From NCBI GenBank assembly GCA_009746045.1, contig RPFO01001424.1, forward strand, positions 55,001-87,159: a stretch of DNA of 32,159 nucleotides. Reading direction: 5' to 3'. Shown here piece by piece: positions 1 through 8,324 of the stretch. The stretch is from Mesostigma viride. Lineage: Eukaryota; Streptophyta; Mesostigmatophyceae; Mesostigmatales; Mesostigmataceae. A program made the translations under genes and the position numbers. Within the stretch, counting starts at the first letter, position 1, and every line of letters starts with the position of its first letter. The notes beneath the pieces are model-generated. The model had not been told where the DNA came from and did no database searches. It saw nothing but the letters and a program-made list of their open reading frames with translations.

Positions 1-197
1 CCTCCTCCTTTCCCTACTCCTTTCCCTCCTTCCCTCCTTCCCTCCTTCCTCCTTCCCTTCTTCCCTCCTTCCCTCCTTCCCTCCTTCCCTCCCTCCCTCC
101 CTCCCTCCCTCCCTCCCTCCCTACTTCCCTCCTTCCCTCCTTCCCTACCTCCCTCCTTCCCTCCTTCCCTCCCTCCCTCCCTCCCTCCCTCCCTCCC
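1..197. repeat. Pyrimidine microsatellite (CCCT/CCTT)n
   Basis: The + strand is almost purely C and T, made of mixed CCTT, CCCT and CTTC units, with a purer CCCT run at about 85-120 and 165-197. There are no regular spacers and no believable coding content: the purine-strand reading frame is only a G/R/E/K repeat. Homopurine-homopyrimidine tracts like this can form triplex (H-DNA), which is general knowledge and not shown here. The tract is cut by the window edge, so its full length is unknown. Confidence 0.95.
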
Positions 198-280
198 ACC
201 TGCTGGGCAACTTGGATTTAATTCTGTCACCCGGCACAATTTTCTCACACGCATGTAGTGGTATTCTTATTAATCTCATG

Positions 281-669
281 CCAACGGCCGTTGGACCTGA
301 AAAACTAAATGTGGAAAATATGTAATCCTTGTAATTCTGATTGCAACGTTTTTGCGCATTCCTTGCAGATTCCACGTCGCCACACAAGATTCGCGTCTGT
401 CAACCACCTGCAAGGTACTTGTTTTATTATTATGCGTTTTTTGGGCAGTCGCTCCCTCTTCTGATTTTCTTGATGCCAACGGCCGTTGGACTTGCAAAAT
501 CAGTTTCCATCATTGCTGTTGTGATTTACGTGATGCCAACGGCCGTTGGACCTCCAAAAAAAGTTCTTGCCAATTTTTTTTGCGTTATTGATTATACGCC
601 AGTTTTATCAGCCGTTGCATTACGACGTTTTTATCTTAACTTCATTGCTGTAATGCCAACGGCCGTTGG
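281..669 (+). repeat. Cluster of four CCAACGGCCGTTGG palindromes
   Basis: Exact 14-bp palindromes lie at 281-294, 476-489, 536-549 and 656-669. All but the last are followed by a gACYTSMAAA-like flank (for example GGACCTGAAAA and GGACTTGCAAAA), which gives the symmetric core a direction that agrees with the + strand genes. The last three stand 60 and 120 bp apart and share a TGATGCC or TAATGCC left flank, which suggests local duplication. The stretch 198-777 otherwise holds only a possible mini-exon and a short candidate intron. Confidence 0.9.
369..414 (+). other. Candidate 46-nt mini-exon
   Basis: The segment is preceded by a good 3' splice-site context (TTCCTTGCAG) and followed by AAG|GTACTTG, close to a consensus 5' splice site. 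A second donor of nearly the same form, GAAG|GTACTAGG, occurs at 717-724. Both could belong to the 5' leader of the gene starting at 778. No protein match is recognised. The call rests only on splice-like motifs. Confidence 0.25.
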
Positions 670-720
670 CGTTGTAAAATAAAATTGTACTCCGGCTGAT
701 GAATTAATCCGCCCCTGAAG

Positions 721-768
721 GTACTAGGTTTACTTACATTGGTTGTGCCAGTTGTGCTTCACGTGCAG
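721..768 (+). other. Candidate 48-nt intron in the 5' leader of the 778 gene
   Basis: The segment runs from GTACTAGG to ACGTGCAG and contains a TTACTTAC stretch that could serve as a branch point. It ends 9 nt before the ATG at 778. Other genes here also have a GCAG or CAG just upstream of their ATG, which makes a small leader intron (or a trans-splice acceptor) plausible. Confidence 0.35.
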
Positions 769-777
769 TTTTTTTCA

Positions 778-1032
778 ATGGAGAAAGACAAGGACGTTTC
801 GGTGTCGAACCAGGAGAGAGAGGCAGTTGAACGGGGGGCCAAAAAACTGCCAGCCGAAGTTGTTAGAGCGATTGAGAAATTTTGGGATTCAATTCCAGCC
901 ATGGTTGTGATGAAAAAAGATGATGTACAAGCTGAAGTGGACGAAATGCCGGCCTTAATTTCCGACGATGAAGGGGATGGTGTCAACTTTATTCAACCGG
1001 GAAACAAACGTAAACTGAAACGCAAAAAGTAG
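778..1032 (+). CDS. Small acidic protein with basic C-terminal tail
   Basis: This is an 84-residue reading frame with no recognised family. The ATG at 778 was chosen because it follows the candidate leader intron. An in-frame codon at 739 would add 13 hydrophobic residues lying inside that intron. The N-terminal half is charged and probably helical. The middle is acidic (SDDEGDG), and the protein ends in KRKLKRKK, which resembles a monopartite nuclear localisation signal. A nuclear location is therefore an inference. Stop is TAG, and an AATAAA lies about 95 nt downstream. The gene could also be the last exon of a longer one whose earlier exons lie in 198-720. Confidence 0.5.
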   Translation: MEKDKDVSVSNQEREAVERGAKKLPAEVVRAIEKFWDSIPAMVVMKKDDVQAEVDEMPALISDDEGDGVNFIQPGNKRKLKRKK

Positions 1033-1127
1033 TGCGACCTAAGATGTTTTTAAATGTATATGCCAATTTAATGAAATCATTTTCTGAGGTTGTGAAGGAC
1101 CTGACTGTTTTAAAAATGAATGATTAC

Positions 1128-1133
1128 AATAAA
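1128..1133 (+). terminator. AATAAA polyadenylation-type signal
   Basis: The hexamer AATAAA lies in an AT-rich stretch 95 nt after the stop of the 778 gene and 80 nt before the next ATG. The rest of 1033-1212 shows no gene. Confidence 0.35.
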
Positions 1134-1212
1134 TTAGGCAAACACACTAATGGGAAAACGCGTTTTTTTGGCCGCGATGTAAATCTTTTTGTTCGTTTTT
1201 TCCCTGAAAAAG

Positions 1213-1989
1213 ATGGCCGAGATCGCGAATGAGTCCGAGATCGTGAATGAAGTCTACGGAAGCGTCCTTCAAAACGTTTACAAACAAGTTCGCTTTCTGT
1301 CGCGTGTCATATTCGAGGAAGTTCGTGTCGCGCAGGAGAAGACAGGCCGCCACTTGGCCGTTTTATTGGCGTTTGATTCGTTCAGCCAAATGGAGAGGGT
1401 TATGTACGCCCAGCTAGCTGATATGAACTTCTGTATTCAAGAGGGTTTTTTCGTACCACAGATGGATCTAAGAGCGCCAATAGACCCAACGAGGGAGTTC
1501 CGCCTTTTGGTGTCGTTCATTACAAAGGGGCCAAAGATAGAGTTGGGGGAAGAGGAAGGGGCTCAGCTTGGGTGCACCTACGGGCGCGCATTTTACCCGA
1601 ATGTTACGTCTTCCCTGCGCGTGAGGGCTGATGCGTGTGTAGGGGCAGAAGTACCCCTCAACATGAACTTTTTCTTGCTCTCTGACCCGATCGTGAGGGA
1701 TGGGGATCCCATGCGTGGTATGCGAAATTGCTCCAAGGAGGGGTGTGGGTGCGACACAGGCCCTCAGAAGTGGTGTAGAGGATGTAGGGATGCCAGATAT
1801 TGCAGTGAGGAGTGCCAGCGTGCTGACTGGAGTAGGCATAAGGATAGATGCGAACGTCTGAGGCAAGCAAGGGAGGGGCTGGCAGGGGTGATAAGGGGGG
1901 TAAACAGGACGACCATACTGGATGGAACCGAGGTCGACTTCTCTGAGGTTGACTTCTCCTTCACCTTCTACTACGGTTCTTCCTCATAG
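1213..1989 (+). CDS. MYND zinc-finger protein, copy 1 (intact)
   Basis: The protein has 258 residues. The ATG at 1213 is preferred over an in-frame one at 1189 because it gives an MAE start matching the second copy at 7151. The MYND finger is at about residues 173-213: paired cysteines, then WCRGC, YCSEECQ, the DW pair and HKDRC, which is the canonical Cys/His layout binding two zincs. MYND fingers generally mediate protein-protein contacts, often in chromatin or signalling complexes. The partner here is unknown. The N-terminal 150 residues form a domain I do not recognise, with the motifs AVLLAFDSF, QLADM and EFRLLVSF conserved in copy 2. That shared domain plus a C-terminal MYND finger defines a local family. 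The 3' region carries a 68-bp duplication with AATAAA. Confidence 0.85.
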   Translation: MAEIANESEIVNEVYGSVLQNVYKQVRFLSRVIFEEVRVAQEKTGRHLAVLLAFDSFSQMERVMYAQLADMNFCIQEGFFVPQMDLRAPIDPTREFRLLVSFITKGPKIELGEEEGAQLGCTYGRAFYPNVTSSLRVRADACVGAEVPLNMNFFLLSDPIVRDGDPMRGMRNCSKEGCGCDTGPQKWCRGCRDARYCSEECQRADWSRHKDRCERLRQAREGLAGVIRGVNRTTILDGTEVDFSEVDFSFTFYYGSSS

Positions 1990-2072
1990 AAAAACTGGAA
2001 ATGTAGAGTAATAATTTGCTTTTGAGGCTGGAAAACTGGACGCATTTTGGGTTTGAAATTTGTGTATGTAGT

Positions 2073-2208
2073 CCTGATTTGTGTTGTAAAATGGTGTAAT
2101 GGTGAATTCTCTTTTCACTTTGAAATTGGAATAAAATTGACCTGATTTGTGTTGTAAAATGGTGTAATAGTGAATTCTCCTTTCACTTTGAAATTGGAAT
2201 AAAATTGA
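2073..2208 (+). repeat. Two tandem 68-bp units in the 3' region of MYND copy 1
   Basis: Units at 2073-2140 and 2141-2208 are nearly identical, with two differences seen. Each begins CCTGATTTGTGTTG and ends AATAAAATTGA. Each unit therefore carries its own AATAAA, so the duplication doubles the likely polyadenylation signal. The remainder of 1990-2392 holds one variant palindrome and nothing else recognised. Confidence 0.9.
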
Positions 2209-2258
2209 CTTTCGTTTTCTCTCATGCGACTGTAGTGGGTTAAACAACAATTAGTGAC

Positions 2259-2272
2259 CCAACGGCCGTTAG
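2259..2272 (+). promoter_or_regulatory. Variant palindrome CCAACGGCCGTTAG
   Basis: Single-base variant of the 14-bp dyad, about 130 bp upstream of the F-box gene start. The same TTAG variant recurs in four units of the 208-bp array. Confidence 0.6.
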
Positions 2273-2392
2273 GGATTGGAAACCTCGCCTAACGTTTGCA
2301 TATTTTCTTTCCGACAAAACCTCATTTTTTTTAAGGATGGACGTCGATGTATGTTATGTGCAGAGGGGACAAGTTTGACGTCGGGGCCGATA

Positions 2393-3232
2393 ATGGAAGG
2401 GGATATCTCACTGCCGTGGGAAATTTGGACCGAAGTCGCAGCTTTTATGGAGGCGCCCGACGTAGCCCGCTTTGAAGCAGTTTGTAGAGGGGCTAGGGAA
2501 GCGGTGTCGGGGAGGTATGAACCCCAATTCAGCTTTAAGTTAATTTCTGGGTTCGTGGACGCATTCGGGGATGGTCCTCGTACATTGATAACTGAGTCTC
2601 TTTTCCGAGAATTGTATGGCGGGCAAGTAAAGTGTGCAAGCGCTGATATCACCCCCTACACACTCGTCACAAGGGGAATGTATTTTAAGGTATATTGTGA
2701 AGAAGTTGAGGAGGTGTTAGGACGCCAGCCAGCACCAGAGGGACATGCACGAGCAAGGACGATGGGAGGGTTGTTCAGGTCCGAGCGTGCTGAGAGGAGA
2801 CGTGTGTTGGAGAGGAATTGGAGGGGGTGGACAGCTCGCTTACGCCAATTGGGAAAGGAAATGGATGACTTGTACGATAATTATGAACTATGGGGGTTAA
2901 GGAGCATTTTCTGGTTCTGCGATACTCCTTATGACCCGGATGAGGACATTTTTTTTCCTCCGGGGAGGAGAGCGCGTAGGGAGGCAGAATGGGTGAAGCT
3001 TTTGGAGGGGCTGCCTCTGGAGGGGGGAGGAATGGCATGTGCAGTTCTGATCATGGGATTTGATGAGAACGCAGACATGAAGGCCTTATTAGAGAGGAGG
3101 TGTAGGGAGGAGGATATGGCAAGCGTTTTGGTGGAGTTAGCTATGCAGGTCCTCAGCGGAACAATCTTCCCCGGATTATCTCAAGTTTTTTGGGGGGAAG
3201 AAGGCACGCTTGCTGTATTTGGCCGAGAGTAG
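2393..3232 (+). CDS. F-box domain protein
   Basis: The protein has 279 residues from the ATG at 2393. An in-frame ATG at 2276 would add 39 residues of unlikely sequence starting inside the palindrome flank, and a GTGCAG acceptor-like site lies 30 nt before 2393. Residues about 4-40 match an F-box: LPWEIW, a hydrophobic AAFM, then DVARFEAVCRG. F-box proteins bind Skp1 in SCF ubiquitin ligases and present substrates for degradation. No leucine-rich, WD40 or kelch repeat is visible C-terminally, so the substrate side is unknown. The middle (residues about 125-160) is basic and arginine-rich. F-box proteins are also common in giant viruses, so the domain alone does not prove host origin. Confidence 0.75.
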   Translation: MEGDISLPWEIWTEVAAFMEAPDVARFEAVCRGAREAVSGRYEPQFSFKLISGFVDAFGDGPRTLITESLFRELYGGQVKCASADITPYTLVTRGMYFKVYCEEVEEVLGRQPAPEGHARARTMGGLFRSERAERRRVLERNWRGWTARLRQLGKEMDDLYDNYELWGLRSIFWFCDTPYDPDEDIFFPPGRRARREAEWVKLLEGLPLEGGGMACAVLIMGFDENADMKALLERRCREEDMASVLVELAMQVLSGTIFPGLSQVFWGEEGTLAVFGRE

Positions 3233-3245
3233 TATGTACAAGTGG

Positions 3246-3475
3246 AAAGGGGACATGATGTTGTGTTTGGATGAGGATTCTGAAGAGGTTGAATGATGAA
3301 ACATAAATTTCATTAATAAATTTTGAATTCTAATATTGAATGAAATTCGCCAATTTTTGATGATGTAAGCTGATGGCTAAATAATTCAATAAAACACAAA
3401 GGGGACTTAATGTTGAGGTTGAATGGTGAAAGATAAATTTCATTAATAAATTTTGAATTCTAATATTGAATTCTA
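3246..3475 (+). repeat. Direct repeats about 130 bp apart in the 3' region of the F-box gene
   Basis: A block starting GGTTGAATG at 3287 and running through TTTCATTAATAAATTTTG and TTCTAATATTGAAT recurs at 3417-3475 with few changes. A shorter AAAGGGGAC block (3246 and 3398) precedes both. The blocks are AT-rich and contain AATAAA. Like the 2073-2208 duplication, this is a duplicated 3' region behind a single gene. Confidence 0.8.
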
Positions 3476-3562
3476 AAGCTGGGTTTGATAATTTAATTAT
3501 CTCTAATTCTGTCAACTGTCACATATATATAAATTTGACATGAATTCGGCATTTTTTGGATT

Positions 3563-3674
3563 CCAACGGCCGTTGGACCTCAAAAAACATTTCTAGTGTG
3601 GTTAAAAAGTTGTGGGTATTTTGTTAAATGGAGTGACCAATGGTTGTGATTTATTTGATGCCAACGGCCGTTGG
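3563..3674 (+). repeat. Two palindromes with shared flanks
   Basis: Exact CCAACGGCCGTTGG copies lie at 3563-3576 and 3661-3674. Both are followed by ACCT and an A-rich tail, then similar text (TTGCTAGTGTAG or TTTCTAGTGTGG) and GTTTAATGGAG or GTTAAATGGAG. They look like neighbouring copies of one roughly 98-bp unit. No gene is seen in 3476-3788. Confidence 0.8.
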
Positions 3675-3788
3675 ACCTTGACAAACATTGCTAGTGTAGC
3701 GCAACAGTGGTGGATAATTTGTTTAATGGAGGGGCCGTCGCATCTGCTTGTGATTTTTTTAGGCTGAACAGTCACCGAAAATGTCGAC

Positions 3789-4002
3789 ATTATTTCTCCA
3801 CACCCACAAAAAACTCGTTCCGGAACTGTTCGAAGCGAATAGCACTGACAGGGTTCGAACCCAGGTCCACATTGATGTTGGGGAGTGAGGTAGGCCAGCC
3901 ATCATGTTCCGCACACAAATCTGGCTCGACTCCGATCCCTGGCAGTGCTCTTCGCTTCGATCAGGTCCGGAACGAGTTTTTTGTGGGGTTGGAGCAATAA
4001 AT
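3789..4002. repeat. Long imperfect inverted repeat (foldback element)
   Basis: The left arm (about 3789-3853) and right arm (about 3936-4002) are imperfect reverse complements over roughly 65 bp. The exact core CCACAAAAAACTCGTTCCGG faces its complement. The loop is about 80 nt. The left inner arm contains the 12-bp palindrome GGGTTCGAACCC at 3851-3862, which fits the Pol III box B consensus, and the right arm carries a box-B-like GAGTCGAGCC on the minus strand. This could be a foldback transposon, two tRNA-derived SINE ends in inverted orientation, or a hairpin RNA source. No full tRNA cloverleaf is visible. Confidence 0.7.
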
Positions 4003-4029
4003 ACTCTTTTACCGGGAAGAGGCGTAATG

Positions 4030-4043
4030 CCAACGGGCGTTGG
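4030..4043 (+). promoter_or_regulatory. Variant palindrome CCAACGGGCGTTGG
   Basis: Single central change (C to G) in the dyad, with the usual ACCTGAAAAA right flank. It stands just outside the foldback element. Confidence 0.6.
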
Positions 4044-4172
4044 ACCTGAAAAATTGTGTGGTTAAATCAAGTGACAGAATATGAATGTGATTTATTTTAC
4101 ATTTAAAAACATATGTTATTTGGGAGGACAAGAAAGTTGGTTTTTGAGGTGTGTGTATCTTACGGTTTTGCG

Positions 4173-4277
4173 ATGGAGGAAACCTCTAACAATCCTGATG
4201 CTCTCGTGATCGTGTTTTGTTTATGTGATATCTGTCAAGGCAGCAAGGAGAGGAGTCGCCCGTTGCTGAGAAGCTGA
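4173..4277 (+). CDS. Possible small ORF or exon
   Basis: An ATG at 4173 opens 34 codons with a C-x-C-x2-C cluster (CLCDIC). The overlapping -1 frame stays open from 4229 across the start of the tandem array and would give a cysteine/glycine-rich segment (NCGCGGN). An AAAG|GTATGT donor-like site lies near 4298. It may be a decayed or spliced gene from whose end the array grew. No family is recognised, and it may be chance. Confidence 0.15.
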   Translation: MEETSNNPDALVIVFCLCDICQGSKERSRPLLRS

Positions 4278-4329
4278 GGACAACTGTACTGGAAAGGTAT
4301 GTGGACAAGGACAACTGTGGGTGTGGGGG

Positions 4330-7110
4330 GAACAGCTTGGTGGACACTATTTCTGACTGGTCCGTAAGGCCTCTACCCGAAGGGGGTTGTGAGCCAACGG
4401 CCGTTGGAATTGGAAAAACATTATCTTATGCTTTTTATTCGTTTGATAGGGTGGCAAGCAGCCAGGATGTGTCTTTCATGCAGCTTAGTGGTGGCTATTA
4501 CCATTTTTCTTCCAAGAAAGGCCTCCAAAAAATCTAGCTGAGCATAAAGATGGGCTTGACTGGTTCGTAAGGCATCCACCCTTCCCAGAGGGGGGTTGTG
4601 AGCCAACGGCCGTTGGAATTGGAAAAACATTATCATGTGCATTTCATTCGTTTCATTGGGTGGCAATAAGGCAGGATGTGTCTTTCATGCAGCTTAGTGG
4701 TGGCTATTTACCATTTTTCTTCCAAGAAAGGCCTCCAAAAATATAGCTGAGCATAAAGATGTGGTTGAATGGTTCGTAAGGCATCCACCCTTCCCACAGG
4801 GGGGTTGTGAGCCAACGGCCGTTGGAATTGGAAAAACATTATCATGTGCATTTGATTCTTTTCATTTGGTGGCAGTAAGGCAGGATGCGTCTTTCATGCA
4901 GCTTAGTGAAGGTTATTACCATGTGCCTTCCAAGAAAGGCCTCCAAAATCTAGCTGAGCATAAAGATGTGGTTGACTGGTTCGTAAGGCATCCACCCTTC
5001 CCAGAGGGGGGTTGTGAGCCAACGGCCGTTGGAATTGGAAAAACATTATCATGTGCATTTCATTCTTTTCATTGGGTGGCAATAAGGCAGGATGTGTCTT
5101 TCATGCAGCTTAGTGATGGCTATTTACCATTTTTCTTCCAACCAAGGCCTCCAAAAATCTAGCTGAGCATAAAGATGTGGTTGACTGGTTCGTAAGGCCT
5201 CCACCCTTCCCATAGGGGGGTTGTGAGCCAACGGCCGTTAGACTTGAAAAACATTATCATGTGCATTTCATTCGTTTAATTGGGTGGCAATAAGGCAGGA
5301 TGTGTCTTTTATGCAGCCTAGTGGTGGCTATTTACCATTTTTCTCCTAGAAAGGCCTCCAAAAAAACTAGCTGAGCTTAAAGATGGGCTTGACTGGTTCG
5401 TAAGGCATCCACCCTTCCCACAGGGGGGTTGTGAGCCAACGGCCGTTGGAATTGGAAAAACATTATCATGTGCATTTCATTCGTTTCATTGGGTGGCAGT
5501 TAGGCAGGATGTGTCTTTCATGCAGCTTTGTTGTGGCTATTACCATGTGCCTTCCAAGAAAGGCCTCCAAAAATCTAGCTGAGCATAAAGATGTGGTTGA
5601 CTGGTTCGTAAGGCATCCACCCTTCCCACAGGGGGGTTGTGAGCCAACGGCCGTTAGACTTGAAAAACATTATCATGTGCATTTCATTCGTTTCATTTGG
5701 TGGCAATAAGGCAGGATGTGTCTTTCATGCAGCTTAGTGGTGGCTATTTACCATTTTTCTTCCAAGAAAGGCCTCTGAAAAATCTAGCTGAGCATAAAGA
5801 TGGGCTTGACTGGTTCGTAAGGCATCCACCCTTCCCAGAGGGGGGTTGTGAGCCAACGGCCGTTGGACTTGAAAAACATTATCATGTGCATTTCATTCCT
5901 TTGAGTGGGTTGGCAATCAGCCAGGATGTATCTTTCATTCAGCTTAGTGGTGGCTATTACCATTTTTCTTCCAAGAAAGGCCTCCAAAAATCTAGCTGAG
6001 CATAAAGATGGGCTTGACTGGTTCGTAAGGCATCCACCCTTCCCAGTGGGGGGTTGTGAGCCAACGGCCGTTGGACTTGAAAAACATTATCATGTGCATT
6101 TCATTCCTTTGAGTGGGTTGGCAATCAGCCAGGATGTATCTTTCATTCAGCTTAGTGGTGGCTATTACCATTTTTCTTCCAAGAAAGGCCTCCAAAAATC
6201 TAGCTGAGCATAAAGATGTGGTTGAATGGTTCGTAAGGCATCCACCCTTCCCAGAGGGGGTTGTGAGCCAACGGCCGTTGGAATTGGAAAACAATAAAAT
6301 GTGCATTTCATTCGTTTCATTTGGTGGCAAAATGCAGGATGTGTCTTTCATGCAGCTTAGTGATTGTTATTACCATGTGCCTTCAAAGAAAGGCCTCCAA
6401 AAATCTAGCTGAGCATAAAGATGTGGTTGAATGGTTCGTAAGGCATCCACCCTTCCCACAGGGGGTTGTGAGCCAACGGCCGTTGGACTTGAAAAAATTA
6501 CCATGTGCATTTCATTCGTTTAATTGGTGGCAATAAGGCAGGATGTGTCTTTTATGCAGCTTAGTGGTGGCTATTTACCATTTTTCTCCTAGAAAGGCCT
6601 CCAAAAATCTAGCTGAGCATAAAGATGGGTTGACTGGTTCGTAAGGCATCCACCCTTCCCACAGGGGGTTGTGAGCCAACGGCCGTTGGAATTGGAAAAA
6701 CATTATCATGTGCATTTCATTCTTTTCATTTGGTGGCAGTAAGGCAGGATGTGTCTTTCATGCAGCTTAGTGATGGTTATTACCATGTGCCTTCCAAGAA
6801 AGGCCTCCAAAAATCTAGCTGAGCATAAAGATGTGGTTGGATGGTTCGTAAGGCATCCACCCTTCCCACAGGGGGGTTGTGAGCCAACGGCCGTTAGACT
6901 TCAATCACAACAACTTCATTCGTTTCATTTGGTGGCAGTAAGGCAGGATGTGTCTTTTATGCAGCTTAGTGATGGTTATTACCATGTGCCTTCCAAGAAA
7001 GGCCTCCAAAAATCTAGCTGAGCATAAAGATGTGGTTGAATGGTTCGTAAGGCATCCACCCTTCCCACAGGGGGGTTGTGAGCCAACGGCCGTTAGACTT
7101 GAAAAACATT
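4330..7110 (+). repeat. 14-unit tandem array, period about 208 bp, palindrome in every unit
   Basis: Palindrome positions are 4394, 4603, 4812, 5019, 5228, 5436, 5644, 5853, 6061, 6268, 6473, 6676, 6884 and 7083, spaced 199-209 bp. Ten are exact, and four (5228, 5644, 6884, 7083) read TTAG at the end. Conserved text in each unit includes GAGCATAAAGATG, TGGTTCGTAAGGC, CCACCCTTCCC, GGATGTGTCTTTCATGCAG and AAGAAAGGCCTCC. The period is not a multiple of three and stops recur, so it is not a repeat protein. GTAAGG and TTTCATGCAG look like 5' and 3' splice sites around the palindrome. The first unit is divergent and the last breaks off just before the MYND copy 2 gene. Confidence 0.95.
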
Positions 7111-7150
7111 ACTTACGTATTACGCACGTGCCAATTGGCGCAGGGGAGGG

Positions 7151-7941
7151 ATGGCGGAGACGGGCGAGCTGGAATCTTCGACACGCGCTGCGATTGCCTG
7201 CGTGGCAGCAAACGTACTTAACCGGGCTCGCGAGATCCACGGATGGGTACGGCAGCACGAGAAGCGCCTGGGTCGCCAGTTTGCGGTTTTGGTCGTGTAT
7301 GACTCGTTCGCCTCAGTAGGACGACAGATTAATCTCCAGTTGCTGGACATGTACTTCGCCTTGGCTGGCGGATTCTACAAGCCCACGCCGGCGGATCGGG
7401 TTCCACTCAATCGAGACGTCGAGTTTCGACTTTTGGTGTCGTATGTCGGAAAGGTTGGGTGGGACCAGTGGGAGAAAGACCAGTGGGGGAAATTTCCAGA
7501 CGCGAGTGAGGCGCAGCCGAGATTGACCGTATCGGCGAGAGTAGAGGGGGGGGGTTTGAAGGTTTCCATTTTACATTCGGGAATTCCGAGTCCGTGAAAT
7601 TGACGTTTTCACGGATGATCGTTCTCCCGGGGGTGGGAGGGCCGATGCTGGGCTCGCTTCCAAAGTGTTGCTCGAATCAGGCGTGCTCTGTGATGGAGGG
7701 TGTCCACCGCAAGTGCGGGGGTTGTCGAGACGTCCGGTATTGTGCTGCCGAATGCCAGCGTGCGGACTGGGAGGAACACAAGAAGTGGTGTAACAAGTAT
7801 CGTGAGGCGAGAAAGTCTCTCAGCACTATGCACGGCGACGTTACAGACAGCTGGTCTGGTGTCAATTTGGCCGGACTTGTAATTCGGATGGGGGGTGAAG
7901 TGCATTTCAAGTTCAAAGGTGAAATGTTCAAGGTTTTTTGA
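7151..7941 (+). CDS. MYND zinc-finger protein, copy 2 (one -1 frame break)
   Basis: This is a paralogue of the 1213 gene: the same N-terminal motifs (AVLVVYDSF, QLLDM, EFRLLVSY), then a MYND finger. The first frame ends at 7597. The second, in the -1 frame, covers the finger (CGGC, YCAAECQ, DW, HKKWC) and ends at 7941. The frames join without loss if reading slips back one base in the G9 run at 7546-7554. In-phase heptamers there are G GGG GGT (7549-7555) and G GGT TTG (7552-7558). The joined product would be 263 residues, with the finger at 173-214, exactly where copy 1 has it. So the break is recent, an assembly error in a homopolymer, or programmed. The 5' side abuts the 208-bp array. A GGCGCAG lies 8 nt before the ATG. 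Confidence 0.8.
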
Positions 7942-7959
7942 GGGGACTAAATCGTACCC

Positions 7960-8043
7960 AAGGGCGATTTGTGAGGCGAGGTCCGCGCTGGGGGAACAGT
8001 ACCCCTGTTCGACTGCGTGAGGGGAATAGATTTGCGACTGAAG
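7960..8043 (+). pseudogene. Decayed 3' end of the 8325/9261 gene family
   Basis: This stretch aligns with the last roughly 80 nt of the genes at 8325 and 9261. Shared blocks are GTCCGCGCTGGGG, the AGTAC/GAGTAC region, TGCGTGA, GAATNGATT and the terminal GCGACTGAAG, including the stop codon. Indels destroy the frame. It shows that the duplicated unit once existed in at least one more copy upstream, now lost except for its tail. Confidence 0.7.
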
Positions 8044-8324
8044 AAATTTTGGGTGTGATTTTCTTGCGCCAACGGCCGTTGGAACTTGCAAATTAGCGTT
8101 TGATTTTCTTTGCACCCGGAAGTAGGGTTTGGTTTGCCACGTGGCACCATGGATGTAATTAATAAATGCATAATAAAACATTTTTCGTGCGCCAACGGCC
8201 GTTGGAGACTGAAAACTAGTGTGTGCTTTGTGCGCGTAATAAATCTTAAAATTCTTGTTGTTTTTTCAAGCCAACGGCCGTTGACGGTGAGAAATGTATA
8301 TCAAACGGTGTCGGTGGGTTGCAG
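8044..8324 (+). promoter_or_regulatory. Intergenic module, copy 1
   Basis: Order of elements: a palindrome at 8069-8082 preceded by TGTGATTTTCTTGCGCCA; a G-box palindrome GCCACGTGGC at 8136-8145; AATAAATGCATAATAAAA (likely polyadenylation) near 8160; a palindrome at 8192-8205; and a TTGA-ending palindrome at 8271, 54 bp before the ATG. A TATATCAAACGG stretch follows, and TTGCAG touches the ATG. The first half is probably the 3' region of the lost upstream copy, and the second half the promoter or leader of the 8325 gene. GTGAGAAATG...TTGCAG (8287-8324) could be a 38-nt leader intron. Confidence 0.65.

Noticed and set aside
3840-3990. tRNA gene suggested by GGTTCGAACCC
   Set aside because: Only a T-arm/box-B-like piece is present. 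No acceptor stem, D-arm or anticodon arm could be folded around it.
4301-7021. Overlapping frames across the 208-bp array that look like a repeat protein
   Set aside because: The period is not a multiple of three, the frame changes from unit to unit and stops recur, so no continuous protein is encoded.
4330-7110. CRISPR-like regular spacing of a short palindrome
   Set aside because: The whole 208-bp unit is conserved, not only a short repeat with unique spacers, and the context is eukaryotic.
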